Part shown: piece after piece, positions 13,451 through 26,537 of the stretch | Position numbering within the stretch: the first letter of the stretch is position 1 | How the letters are laid out: every line of letters begins with the position of its first letter | NCBI GenBank assembly: GCA_003640385.1 | Contig: RCAB01000196.1 | Coordinates: 42,881 to 106,880 of the forward strand | Direction of reading: 5' to 3' | From: Setaria digitata | Lineage: Eukaryota; Nematoda; Chromadorea; Rhabditida; Setariidae | Length of the DNA stretch: 64,000 bases | Position numbers and translations under genes: made by a program | The notes under the pieces: model-generated | What the model saw: the letters and a program-made list of their open reading frames with translations, nothing else | What the model was told of the DNA's origin: nothing | Database searches by the model: none

Positions 13451-16400
13451 TAAAAAGGGCCAAAAATTGTTATTTCAAAGCAGGCAAACAAACTATTAAA
13501 AGCTTTATGTCATCATGTAACCATCTTTGATCACTACTTGTTCACATGTGATTGAAAAAAAAGCAGACAAGTGAAGATGATTGGCACTTTTGAATAGCAA
13601 TATTGCCAAATCTTCGAATGACCAAACATTTATCAGGACACTTTTAAAAATGAATTGAATTTTTCCTCTTAGCAAACCCTTTATTTTGTTTTTTATCAAA
13701 ATTGCTCAGTAATCTGATGAAATTTAACTGAAAAAAAATTAAGTAAACTCAATTTTACACAGAAATCTAACGTTTAAATAAAGAAAATTATTTGTAACTA
13801 TAGGATACTGGAATACAGGAAACTCAAAAAATCAATGCACTGAACAATGAAATTTTCTTATATTAAAATCCAACTGCAGACAACAAACAATATTTAAAAC
13901 GAATAAAATTACAAACAATTCCATTGCTTTCAAATTTAACGGCAAATTGAAAAGTTGAAATTTATCAGTTTGGGAGCAGATCAAAATGAAGCAGTACTTA
14001 TCGATAAAGGCTTAATCCTGAAATTCAATGTACAACCTCAGGGAAGAAGGCAATATATTTGAATTTTAAGCGTACAACAGAAAGTGTAAAATATCAGAGT
14101 ATCCAAGTTCCGAAGTGAATTTTTTCATCATTTTTCTGTAACTGAATGAGCAACTGCAGCATTTGTTTTATAGGGTTTCAAGCAAGTTGAATTGCGAATA
14201 TCAGGATATAATGCAGAATCTTTGTATCTAATTCAATGGAAGATTAAATTTGAATAACAAGCAGGTAAAAATAGGTAAAGACCATTTACCGAGTAAAAAA
14301 ACAATGTGAATGGAGGAGAACTTTAATACACCTTTGCTGCACTTAATTTTGAAATGAAATTCATTAATTCGTAGGCAACGATTTAGCTGATATTTGATTT
14401 TCTTTTGAACCTAATAAACCTTTTATTTATTTAGAACTATCCTAAATACAGAATTTTAAATGATGCATAACATTTTTTTTAATAAAAGCTTGCCGACTCA
14501 TATTAGTTTAAACGATACGTGAAGTTGTACTATACAATAGCATTATAGAGAGGCAAGCATGACACGCTTCACTAGTCACCCAAAATATTTAAATTTTTAT
14601 AAAATTTTTTCCTTTATAGAAAATAAGTGGATATTAAACGCTTCCAGCGATTGTCGATTTCTTTTACCTATTACTGAATATTAAAAATGACACCTGCCAA
14701 GTAAAATCTTAATGGATTTTCATTTATTATGAAAATGTGATTTACTGACGCCTGACATGAACATATACCCCAGACGCTTGTAATCGAATCCTAAATGTTG
14801 ATTTAATGGAAGTAAGTTTGAAATCTTCAAAAATTAGTTACTGATCGAAATTTTGAGAATTTTGGACATAGACAAAAAACTTATTTATTTCATTTCTTTT
14901 GTGAATTAAAAAGCACAAAGAAATGTCGAATAGGCTGATTGATTCCGAAAAACGAAATTCTCGAAGAAAAAGTAAATTTATTTGAATATCATAAAAATTT
15001 TTCTGGAAATTAAGATGAAAAAATACGTAGTCAAACAATCGAGAAGAAATATCATTCAATGAGATTTTTTAAAAGATTTCTTTTAAATTTTTCCTAGACT
15101 TTGATAAAATGTTTCGAAATATTGGAGATCGATGTGAATAGAGAATTAAAAGCAAAGCATTCTATTAACTTCTAATAAATAACTGATGCGGAACTTCCAA
15201 AGTCAATATGTGTACATAGCAGTAGAAACAAAAGTAGCTCAGTTCTTTTTAAAGAAATAAGGCTAATATAATTTGAATTTGAAATAATCCTGAATAATAT
15301 ATAAACCTTATTTCTATACCTGAAAACAGGTAATATTAGCTATTATGCCTTAAAATCAGATTAAATCAATTATTTCAAGGTCACTTTAGACTTGCTTCTC
15401 AATCAAATAATACACCAACTCAAAACAAATTGATATTCTGAACGCATAAAGATGAGTACTACAATAGAGCAAATAAGCTGAATGAATAGGCCTATTTTCG
15501 GCAAAAAAAACAAGGAATGTTTGGACATGAAGAAAATAGGCTAAAAGTCTCTTTGCCTTTCATGCGAACATGAAGCAAGCAAGAAAACTATTGACGAGTG
15601 AACTGGAACAGTCCCGAGGAGAATCGTCCTTATCTCCCAAAGTTTCGTTGTTGTGATGGAACTAACCCATCATTTGTTTACTGAATGTATGGCCGTGACT
15701 GATAACGACTAAGCACTCGTTACTCGATAAGTGTGTTCACGCACGTAAGTTACTGGTGGCGACGATCTGGTCGGTGCCACGTTGTATTTTTCCAAAAGAG
15801 GTGGATCAGCGTCCGAACGGAAATGTGTGCCAGAGCTGAAGATAGGGATTTGATCAGGTTGTTTCCTGCAAATGCCAAGTTCTTGTACAACAAACTCCCT
15901 CCTTCCCAGACCATGACCATGGAAATTTCAGGCCGTTTACTATGAAGCTTTTATTGTTAAAATTTGGGGATATTAAATGAAAAATAATGCCAAGCCAGAA
16001 GTTCCAAATAAAAGTTTTATTTACTGTTCGCTAATCATTATTGATTTCGCTCTATTACTTTACTCATAATCCAAAGGAAACAGAAAATTTGAAAAAAAAA
16101 GAAATGAAAAAGTTTGATTCTCGCATTTTTAACAAGAAATAATCCATCATGAAATTGGTATCCAGTAAGAATTTTACTGGCACACACTTGTTGAGGTATT
16201 TTTTGTGAAATATCTTTAGAGCAAAGAGAAAGAGTTGCATGTATAATGACATTTGCCTTTTCGGAATGAATGTTATCTTGGGTAAAAATTGCATTTTATC
16301 TAAGTGCTAGCTTTTAACTGCCAAATTTATCCTAGACGCTAAATTATAAGCTTAGAAGTTATTGCTAAGATAGAAAGTGATGTATGAACAGGTGTACAAT

Positions 16401-16531
16401 TCAGGATAAAAGTAGCCATCAAACTAAATGGTCTCCTTTGAAACTTCCAGATTTGAATGTGTTTTATGTGAATCTGAATAATTATCATTCTGCAGGAAAT
16501 GTTCGTAAAAATATCATTAACTAACAAGTCA

Positions 16532-19043
16532 TTACTTTGATTTGATGTAAAAAGTGTTATGTTTGCTGGAGAGTTTGATGAAAAAAATTATGTACTTTCA
16601 TCTAATTAATGCTGGTTTGAGAAATCTAAAGCTAACACTTGCGTCTTATATTTATGAGTATTTATTCGATAGGGAACACTTTGGTTAATGCTTAAAATAT
16701 AGTAGAAGCAATTTTAAAAAAAAAAAAGGTTTTTGAGAAAAGCTAAGTAAAACTACAATTACATTGATGTATTGGACTGAACCATTAGTTAATGAGAACT
16801 GTATATCCAAAAAGTAGAAAGTCAAAGTATTGTTCTAATTTAGGATACCTTTTATAAATGTAAAAAAAATCCCAAGTAGTGATGTAAAATAACTCACCGA
16901 GAAGAATATCGCTCAGTGAAAAATTTGTAGCTAGTCAGTAAGGCGAAGAAAAAAGCAATTAGCCAACATAATGTTCCAAATAAATGTATATAAAAAGCAT
17001 ATCCGATCCGTTGCTGAAATTATGTATTTCAGTTAGGTATATCACTAGTATTTCATAGAAAATATGGGAAATAAATAAAAAAATAAAATAAACTAATAAA
17101 TTATTGCGGCATTTGTTTGGTTTCTTTTATTCATCCAAATTTTTCGTAAATTGAATTTTAAAACTAATCAGAAAAACTTAAAACCAACTTCATAGCTGCC
17201 AACCATTCCTTGAACAAAACGATTATCTATTCGATTCGCTGCCAGGAAGAAGACACCATCAGCGATCAGTGAACATAGTACTAAGACAATCAAATTAAGT
17301 ATTCCTGTGCTACCTAATAACTACTAATGTTTCTTGCAGCTGCATAACGTTCGTAAACTGTCACAATTCAATTATGGTTTATGCACTACTCATCAATTAA
17401 GTATAAAAGACTGGAATATACAAAATTCACGAGCCAAAATCACTTAACATTTGAATCAGGTACAGTTGACTTAACTAGAAATTGAGGATTAAAAAGTATG
17501 CTTACTTAATCTACCAAGTCTATTTCATATTGAAATAAGTTTGAGTAAGTTTTCACTAAAACTTACAAGCCAAGAAAAGTGAAATGACAAAAACAAATGC
17601 TGTAGGTCGAAAGCAAGGTATGCAAACTCCAGTGCATAATGAAATGAACGCAAGAAACTGCGAGAAGAGAATGAAGAAAAGAATCGCTTTGTGCCATGCT
17701 GAAATGATTTTCATTTTGTTAAAATAACAATTGTTCTAACTTGTATGAAGTAAAAATATTCAAATCTGCCAAGAAAGCCACAAAGCGAGATTTTTTGATA
17801 CTCGAGATGGGAAGTTTCTTGGTGGATAGCTAGGCTGTTGCATGGCATATCTTAAAGTTAGAAGCTATCCATCAAGAACAATTAGGATTAGAAATTTGAA
17901 AAGAAATGGAAGGAATAATACCCCAGAATCGGTGATGTTCAGATTCTCCAGCAGCTCCGTCTTCATCAATATTGTTCAAGGTGTTTTCAATAACCATTTC
18001 CGCGCTACGATCAAACTTATACATGCAATGTAATGGCTCTTCAGAGTAGAAATCGGCTACGGCCACAACGTGCTTCTCTGCCCGAGAACAATCCCACCAG
18101 AGTCCATGCTTAATTAATATTACAATTAATTACTATTGTTGCATGGAAGAAAGAATATTCAATTTCGAAATATAAAAAAATGTCTGGCAACGGTATTGAA
18201 ATAAATGTCACATTTTCTGATATTTAATGGCATGAAAAGTCAATCGGTAATCAGTAAACGACATAGCAAATTAATAATTTAATGGCAATTTAGTGGCAAA
18301 TCAGTAATCAATAAAAAAACCAATCAATCAATCAGCATAAAATCATAAAAAAAATCAATCGGTAACCTATAATCAAGTGTTATTCACTCTTAGTGGCTTC
18401 TACCCATTTCCGGATGCGTTCTAAGGTCTCATCGTACGTTCCAAGAACAATTATTAACATTATTTTAAGCTACATTTCACTTAGCAGTTGAAAACTCACA
18501 GAAACAGTTTACCAAAGATACCGAAATGAATTCATTAATATTTAAAAAAGAGAAGAAGAAGGAAATAAAAAAATTGATTAGGCAATTATTAAAATTCAAT
18601 GAAAATGATAATTAAAAATCACTAAAATTTCTAATTTGATGCGAAATGAAGAAAAAAAAAGGAAAAGGTGTGGTTGATTTCAATAAAAGTTTTGGAAGAA
18701 AATTTGGGTCACAGGAAAATTATTTCTTGGGAAGATTCAAAAAAATTTCACTTTCTTGGGTTAAACCTAAGCGAAGACTATTTTTGAGCATGATTTAATA
18801 GAAAATAAAGTGAAATATAGTGCAATTTGGAAGATTGATCGAAATGGCATTGTTATTTTGGAATTTGAAAGCGATGTTGGCCAAAGAAAAGATGGAGCTT
18901 ACTTGATGCTCGGCTCGAAACTCACGAATGTCGACAACTTGCCAAGCTGGTGAAAATACTCCAGCAAAGGTAAATCCAAGACCAGTTACAACCAGCAGAA
19001 TACTCAGTACTAGTAATCCTTTTTGTGCTGGAGTACTCTCCAT
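16532..19043 (-). CDS. Claudin/Clc-like four-pass membrane protein
   Basis: Tetraspanning cell-junction-type protein of the PMP22/claudin/Clc-like superfamily, 244 residues. Exons: 18903-19043, 17922-18108, 17567-17698, 17189-17313, 16898-17013, 16532-16565, all GT-AG with matching phases. TM1 is about residues 8-30. The first extracellular loop has the claudin signature, Trp in SPAWQ then HGLWWDC and a second Cys in LHCMYKFD. TM2 is about 113-135, TM3 about 140-172, and TM4 about 200-225 in the exon starting QRIGYAFYIHLFG. A short basic tail ends KHNTFYIKSK. Exon 4 can be read through to a TGA at 17168, but that would lose TM4, so its GAA|GTTGGT donor is preferred. A TTTTCAG acceptor 10 nt upstream of the ATG is a likely trans-splice site. 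Members act in epithelial barriers or as channel regulators; the exact role here is unknown. Confidence 0.9.
18239..18376. repeat. Degenerate AATC/AGTAA-rich simple repeat
   Basis: Short motifs such as AATCGGTAA, AATCAGTAA and CAATCAATCAATC recur irregularly within claudin intron 1. It looks like decayed simple-sequence DNA with no coding signal. Confidence 0.5.
18380..18469 (-). other. Possible alternative terminal exon inside claudin intron 1
   Basis: An acceptor (ATGTAG) is followed by 29 in-frame codons and a TAA, with a charged helix-like end reading YDETLERIRKWVEATKSE. Its phase fits exon 1 (phase 0). If used, it would give a short protein with only TM1. It could equally be chance or a relic. 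Confidence 0.3.
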
Positions 19044-22000
19044 CTAGAATCACTGAAAATTTTAATCTTTTAAGTGTTAGGGAATAATTGATTTTGATTC
19101 TATCGAGAACCTCCAAACTGCGCTTTTTCGAAATTGGAAGCTTCCTGTCATTTTGGCATACAAACCAAATTTGAAAGGATTTAAAAGTTATACGGAAACA
19201 AACTAGACCAGATAGTACAAAGTAAATTACTGAATGCAGTGGTTGCGAAAAGAATATTACATCGGAATTAATTAATGGGCAAGAAGTGAATCTATACTTC
19301 CTTTCGGTTCGTAATTAATTGTCACAACTACAACAGTGTTAAAAATAGCGATGAAATTGTCTCCAACAATGTTATACAGAAAAAAGCTGGAAAAGTTAAA
19401 ACCAATGGCACTGTCTTTTCATTTTGATGTCATCCGTTGTCCCTCCGTAACACATCTGTCTGAAACTCCTAAGAATCGAAATGTTATTCAAGAACCGGTT
19501 CACGCATGCAACTTGTGTCATTTACAGTAACTGTTCACATCTTCAACTGATCAATCGATCATCTACAGGATAGTTTTTTTCTTCCAGAATAGTCAAACTG
19601 ATCCCAATCCCTACTTATTTTAAAAATTTTTGATCATTGGACAAATATTTATCAGGCAACAACAATAGCAATAACATGCTGCGAACGGAGAGAACAACAA
19701 TAAGGTGAAACAATAATCATAAAGTTGATGTTCAGGATTCATTAAGCCACAATATACAGGTAACTAAGTCTTATGAAATTTTTTAATTTTACCTTATCTT
19801 CTAATGGCTGTTTTTTTTTTTGAAATTTTTTTTCTTTTTTCGGGAAATTTCACAGCTCTAAAAAAATAATATTCTGTAAAACAAAAAAAAAAAAATTTCT
19901 TTTCTCACTTTCGATTTTATTTCGACGCTCTTAATCCCTTTGAGATCAACAGTAAAGTTATTCGATAACTGTAACAGAGATCTGAAACTTTGTCTAGATG
20001 AAATCTGCATTATTAAAATTTAAAAAAAGAAAAAAAGATGCCATTTGAAAACACACCGCCTTTTCGTTACTTTTCTAATGCTAGAGGATGGCAGTACTGC
20101 TTACCATTTGTATTTTATCATTTTTATTAACAAAAATTGATATTCCATATATTTCTGATATAATTATTCTATAAATTTATCTTTCTCTTCAATATTAGAG
20201 CATAATTATGTCAAATATTCGACAAAATGATATTGTATATTTAATACAAATAATACTTGCTGTAATCTGACGTTTTTTCTTTGGTAAAGATATTGACAAA
20301 GAATTGGCTGTTTTTAATAACTGATTAGCAAAAGATACAAAGCTTGACCACTACTAAAGCGAGATTGAACTAATCATCAGCGGTATAGATCAAACAAATG
20401 ATACCACTCATTTCAATTCAAACTTTAACGACGATAACATTTATAATTTTTAATTTTTCATTCAAAAAAATTTCTTTATCACTATAAAGTGGATGTTGAA
20501 AGTGGGAAGAGAAAGTGCCTCGACAAATATTAAAATTTCTAAAAGAATTCAATTTAGGATTCGAAATGTGTAATAGCTGCACCTGGCAGCGATTTGTACT
20601 GAATTTGCACTCACATGTCCTCTCGAGAAACTCTTACTGCCAAGTTTGGATGAAGTATTCAAGTAAAGGTAAGATTTTCCAACAAGAATGTTCTTATAAA
20701 ATGCTTCGGTACGAAGTTGTATCACTTACAGATTCGAGAGTAAACTGTTCCGTTTAATTCAGGTTTCCAAAATTCCTTGCATCAATAGAAAAGATAAACA
20801 TTGAAAGAAGATGAAGGAATATGTTGAGACTAAAAGGAAACATGAAACAAAAGAATTAAAACATTCATGCGGATTTTTTCTGTACAGTAATAATCTAACC
20901 AACTTATGGTAGAAAAAATTTAAATATATTGGTTAAGGGTGAAATTTATTGCTGACTCATTCCCGAAAACATATTAAAAATATTATTTGAAGTGAGAGTA
21001 ATGTAGTAGAAAAGTGTTGTTTCGCAACCAGTGCTTTTTCAACAAATGCAAAACTTGATCGAGAAGCTTTTTCACAAATCAGTAATGCAATTCTCGATCA
21101 CATTAATAATTTAATAAAAGAAGTCATCAGACTTTTACTAAATTTTACTCTATGCAATTTCTTTGCTGCTCTTTTGGAAACAAACTTCTATGATATGGGA
21201 CATATTAAAAAAAAGTCTTACAAAGTTCAAAGATATAAAATTTTAAAACTTACTGTGATTCGGGGAGAAGAAGAAGCTGCAATTCGAACAGGTTATTTTG
21301 TTTTGATATCAAATTTTCTTCTTTTACATATTCCAGTGAGAGGTGGAAATTTGTTATCACACGGTGATCAGAAAAATACGTGTTAAAAAATCAAAATGAA
21401 CTTTGTGTTTAGTGAGATAGGAAATTATGAGAGTTGCAAAAATCAGTAACAAGTTGAATGTGTGAAGTAGCTCAGTTCGATAAACAAATAACAGTAGCAG
21501 CGGCTGAAGGTGAAATTCGATTAAATTTCTGAAATCTTTAAATCAAATTTTTGATCAGATAAATGCAAGCGCCGAACTTTTTCAAATAAATCAATCGTAA
21601 GACAATGGTTGAAAATTCAAAATGATGATTAGATGGTGCCAAAAGTGGCAAAAATGACCAGAGCGATGGTATGACAACGACATTGAGCGGAAAAATTGAT
21701 GGTGATACATTTAGACTTGCAGTCGTTTCCAGCGTGAAAATCGATTGAAATTGAAATTTCACAATGATTTCAAAAGGGATGATTAGGGAGAATATAGCAG
21801 CAATACTAAGTCGTACTATGATGACTTCGGTTTTCAAATCACTTTTTTGCAATCTTTTTAAAATGGAGAAAATTTTAAGTTTCATTTCCAAAATATGCTA
21901 ATAATTGTGAATGCAATTAATATTAACAATAAAAGTTATCATCCAATATCAGGAATTTTATGCTTCTAAATTCTATCTTCTAAATTTAAAACCACAAAAC

Positions 22001-25000
22001 CTAAAATAAAAAACAAATATTTTAATAATTAAGCGAAATAATAATATTGTTGTTCATTAAAACATCTGCATATTACCTCTGTGAGCTTGCACTAGGTCAT
22101 AATGCAAGTTTAAACTTCAGAGTCTCAAAATTTTCGAATTAAAACTTCAAATATGAAAATATTGAGCAACATTAACTCATTAGTTGAAGTACTTATATAA
22201 AGAAATCAGGACTTTTGGACTTTACAAATCTGAAAAAGTCTACAAATTTTCAACGGCAGCATTGATTTGGCAGAATACCATAAATTTAATGGAAAATTGT
22301 TATATAAGTAAGAAGTAATAAAAACAGGCAGCGCAAATAATGGAATGTTAGAAAGTTTTCAATGTTTAGAAAGAACAACAACCCTTCCCAGTAAAATCGT
22401 AGAATGAAGCCGAAGACCAAATTTTCTGTGGTCTGTTTTCCTTAAAAAAATTGTGTTATTTCAGTTCTCACACGATTTTTTGGACAAATAGTGCTTTTAT
22501 TATTACTTTTTTTTTGTAGGTGGATAACACATTCAACGGCTAGTTTGGGTCAGATTTAATAGTCACTGCAATGCAAACTTATAGAAGTAGTGGTATTTTC
22601 ATAGCCAATATCACTTTTTTCCTAAGATTCGATGAGACATTCAAATGACTCATTCAATCGTGATGCGTAATTAGTTCACCATTTGAAAAATTGCACTTCT
22701 ACCATTCGAAAGGAATTCAATCTATTCTTTCTACTTCTGACTATGTTCAATGTATCGATTACGGAAATCAAGCTGAGGAACCGATAAATAGGTCACTTAG
22801 AGCATAATGAAATATCACATTCTGTTCTAAGTGTCATCATCATCATCACATTACATCTGATAGAGAATTTCAACTGAATTAATGTCCTCAATATTTGATC
22901 TGATCCAATACATGTTAGAAAATGCCTTAAAAACTTTCAGAAAATTTGTGAAGTAACTGGGATGTATATATAATAATAAATGATAAGCTGCTACTTATAC
23001 ATGCTGTTATCATCTATCATTAAGGCACAATGTGATATAACCAGTTAATTTAGGAATCTATAAAAATTATATCCATTCTGTAGTAGTTTCATGTATATTG
23101 ACTTTCAACGCTAATCAACACTAATAAAGATCTAATCGATAACGATTATCCTCCGAAAGCAATCAGATCTCCATAAAATCTTTAAAATTAGAACACAACT
23201 TTGTGACACAATTTCATTCAAATTTAACAAAAAATTCCGTCACAGAAAGCGGACCGATCGAAAGGTATTTTGGAGAAATAATTAAAATTTCACGAAATCA
23301 TTCAGCTAATTTGTCATTGCAATTATTAATTTTCAGTAATAAATTCGAAAACTAGTCGCTGGTATGATTGCGTTCTAGATAACCAGTGGATCAGACTAGA
23401 GAAGTCCAAATAGAACCAACAAGAAGGAAAATGTATCTTAGTCATCATTTGGCAAACAGGAAGAGTGAAAAATTTTTTTTGGTGAGAAAATAGCCTGGTA
23501 AAAAACAATAAATAGTCCGGTTAAGAATAATTCCACACAGATTTACGCCTGAATTAATCGCTAATTCGAAAATTCAGGATAAAGCTTGAGTTATTAAGCA
23601 GTTATTCTGAGTAGGATGGTTGACAGGTCGGAAATGAGAAGGGATAAAGAGATAGAAAGGAATGTCCTCAATAATATCCAACTGAGATGACCTAAATTTA
23701 AATGTTATAGCTAGAAACCGTTTCGATTCTCTTATTTCTTTCAATTCGTATATTGTCCTCCGTCGAGAATTCCTTTATGCAGAAGAATTCTTTTTAATGT
23801 CAATAAATTCAAGCTGAATTTATTCAAGTTTCAATGCCATTTTCACGTACTGTCTCGTATTTTCATTTCTAAGATGTTATTACAAACAGCGAAATATGTT
23901 GCAATTGATTATAATATAGTTGTTAGTGAATAAGGAATCAATAAGAAGTAACCACTGACAATAACTGGTACTTAACTAAGAATGATTAATGTTTATATCC
24001 AAATGGAAAATTCTGAAAATAATGCTCTAAATCAATTGGGAAAGTAATCGTCTTTAAAGTTGCTTTTACCGACCAAGATTAAGTTAAAGTTCCTCGAATA
24101 CAATAGAATGACAAATTAATGAAAAAGAAATAATTTGGTTTAAATAAAATTAGTGAGTCAGCAAAGATACCTGTCAACTGCTCTGAAATGTTGAATTTCA
24201 ACATGCTGTGACAATAATAGTTGTTGAGAAATTGTTGGAGAAAGTGGAAGATATCAAGGATGAGTCATCGTTTTTTCAAAATAAAAAAATTCATAAATAA
24301 ACAAAGGTTAAAGCGATGAGTCAAAAATGGAAGTTAGGTATAGAATACACTGTGGCAAGCAATCAACTTCGAGGACATAGTGAATTTAAGGATGTACGTT
24401 TCATTATAAACACAAGATCTTTTACAATAATCGGTTAAACTCTTAAGGAAATGGATGAATGAGAACAGCGAAACAATAAAACGAATAAAAGAATGAAATA
24501 AGTGGAGTGATAGTTAAAATGAATTTATAATTTGTTGGGGATACGGTAGTGCTACAATCAATTGACATTGCTTTGCAGTTGACAACGAATTATCCGTTCT
24601 GCTAAGATTCGATCCTAAGATTTGATCCCGAGCGATCTATTTCGTAACACCATTTCCAATTTCTTTTATAATGTTGCAACTTCGGTTCCACAGCACAATT
24701 ATTCAAAGTATGGACAATTAAAGTTGGAACTACAAGAAAAATAATTATGAAATATTGCGTAGCGCAGAACGCAAGAAACGTCGATGCACTTGCTGAACAT
24801 TTTGAAGCCATCGGGCTGGTATCGCAATTTTACAGAAACAAATTATGAAATATCGATCGCTATTTAAAATTTATCAATCATTAAGAGAGATAATTGGATC
24901 ACTCAATACAACCATACTTAAGTACCCAAATGTGCAGCTTGGCAGAGAAAGGAATGTTTAAAAATATTTTATCCGTTATTTTAACATGTCGTTTCTACAC

Positions 25001-26294
25001 ACTTTTCCAGCGAAGAAAAACATTTTACCTACCGACAGAAGGAGTAATATTCTAAGTGCGCTCCGAAAAATCCATTTTCCTTCTCTCTTGCTCTGTTCAG
25101 ACATGAATGTTTAATTCTGATGCGGTCAAATGTTGCGAAAAAAGTTTTGGGTGCGAGTTGGGTATAATTAGCTGTCAAAGATTTCATTATTAGAATGAGC
25201 TGATGAAGTGTACTCGAGAAATGTGCGCAGCACTTGAGATTTCTGAAGATGACGCTGAGCTAATCAACTGATAAAACAAATCTTGCAAATATTGAGAAAA
25301 GTAGGCGAACAGTTCAATGATATGTGCAGAAGTTTTCCTGTTGCGACTGGTAAATACTTCCATTTATGAATGATATTTTGAAAAGGAAGTTATTAAAAAT
25401 ATGCAAAAATAATAACAATATATTGAGGACAAGAGAAGTTAATATGAAAGTTTTGATTGGGAAGTGTCACAGCAGATATTTATAGAAGCAGCGATGCAGC
25501 AACCTAAGGGAACTTGTTCGTTGTTTGACTTCATTCCTTTATGATATACTCTCATCAAATGATATCATTGATAAAACTATTCAGAGGCTATTCTTTATGC
25601 TGTCTATGGGCCTACTCATGTCTCTTGCTAGTCCATCGCTGGTCTCTAAGCGCCTTCTCCGAGACCCTAAACAAAAGATATCCAGAAAGTTGAGTCTACT
25701 ATACTTGAATGCGGGAATCGATCCATTACTGAAAGTTAGAAAGGAAAGGTGGGTGAGAAGGAATGGCAACGACACCATGGTTACGTCAAAAATGTTGAAA
25801 TGAGGAAGTGCAGGGCTGGCCATGCCTGTGTCTCTGTGAATGTTGTATGTCTGTATTTATATGTTTACTAATAATTTCAAATTTTATTTCAAAGAATCGA
25901 TAAATTTGAGAGGTGAGCAAAATGGCGTTATTATTGCTACGGGAGGAATCATTGTGACAGTCAGGAATTAGTTGAAATTTTAGGTTTACAGAAGATAAAT
26001 TTTTCGAATTTAATTAAAACTATCCATTTATTGTAAAAACTATAGGGAAGGAATCTCTTAGCAATAGGACTAGCATAGAAGTTAAGTTTTACCTATTGGA
26101 AGGAAAAAAATTTTAATTCTATAATTTTTTCAATGAATATTTAGTTTGAAACTGAACAGAAAACGCTGGTTAAAAAAAGACGACACCACCTGGTCATCTG
26201 ACTGTGAAATCCGCACTTCGTAATTAGTGTTAACACTTTATTTGAAATTCTGCACTATATAGAAGAAATTTATTATGACAGAAAGTGATAAAAA

Positions 26295-26537
26295 ATGTAT
26301 TATCACCAATTTGATATGACTAATATTCAGCTATTAGGTTCTAAAGTGGTTGTTATCCTTTTTATTAATGGAAAGAGGCAGAATCATATCAGAGATTTCT
26401 CCACGACTTTTGTATTTTCTGACATGAATCAAACAACAAATATTGTTTCAGCTGGCATCTTAATAAGTGAATGGAATCATTCATCGAATTTTTTCACATT
26501 TGAACTGCAATATGTTACCATTCGTTTGCTCCTGTAA
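26295..26537 (+). pseudogene. NTF2/NXT1-like exon remnant (tentative)
   Basis: The frame contains SKVVVILFINGKRQ then HIRDFSTTFVF and, further on, ISEW. This resembles the final beta-strands of NTF2-like nuclear export cofactors (a VLVVxxG, RDFxQxFxL pattern). An acceptor-like ATATTCAG precedes the similar part. No partner exon carrying the N-terminal half was found, so it is either a fragment or a chance match. Confidence 0.2.

Larger units (their letters stand above)
8764..16531. other. Gene-poor interval
   Basis: No gene could be named in this 7.8 kb. It holds an inverted-repeat element at 9669-10012, an exon-like minus ORF at 13220-13450, and a patch at 15600-15950 that is less AT-rich than its surroundings, with a 70-codon plus ORF I do not recognise. 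The remainder is AT-rich with frequent stops in all frames. Confidence 0.45.

Noticed and set aside
17842..18033. 63-codon plus ORF
   Set aside because: Antisense shadow of claudin exon 2.
21538..21891. 117-codon minus ORF as a gene
   Set aside because: Hydrophobic, no splice context, no recognised motif; length is possible by chance in 64 kb. Left unannotated.
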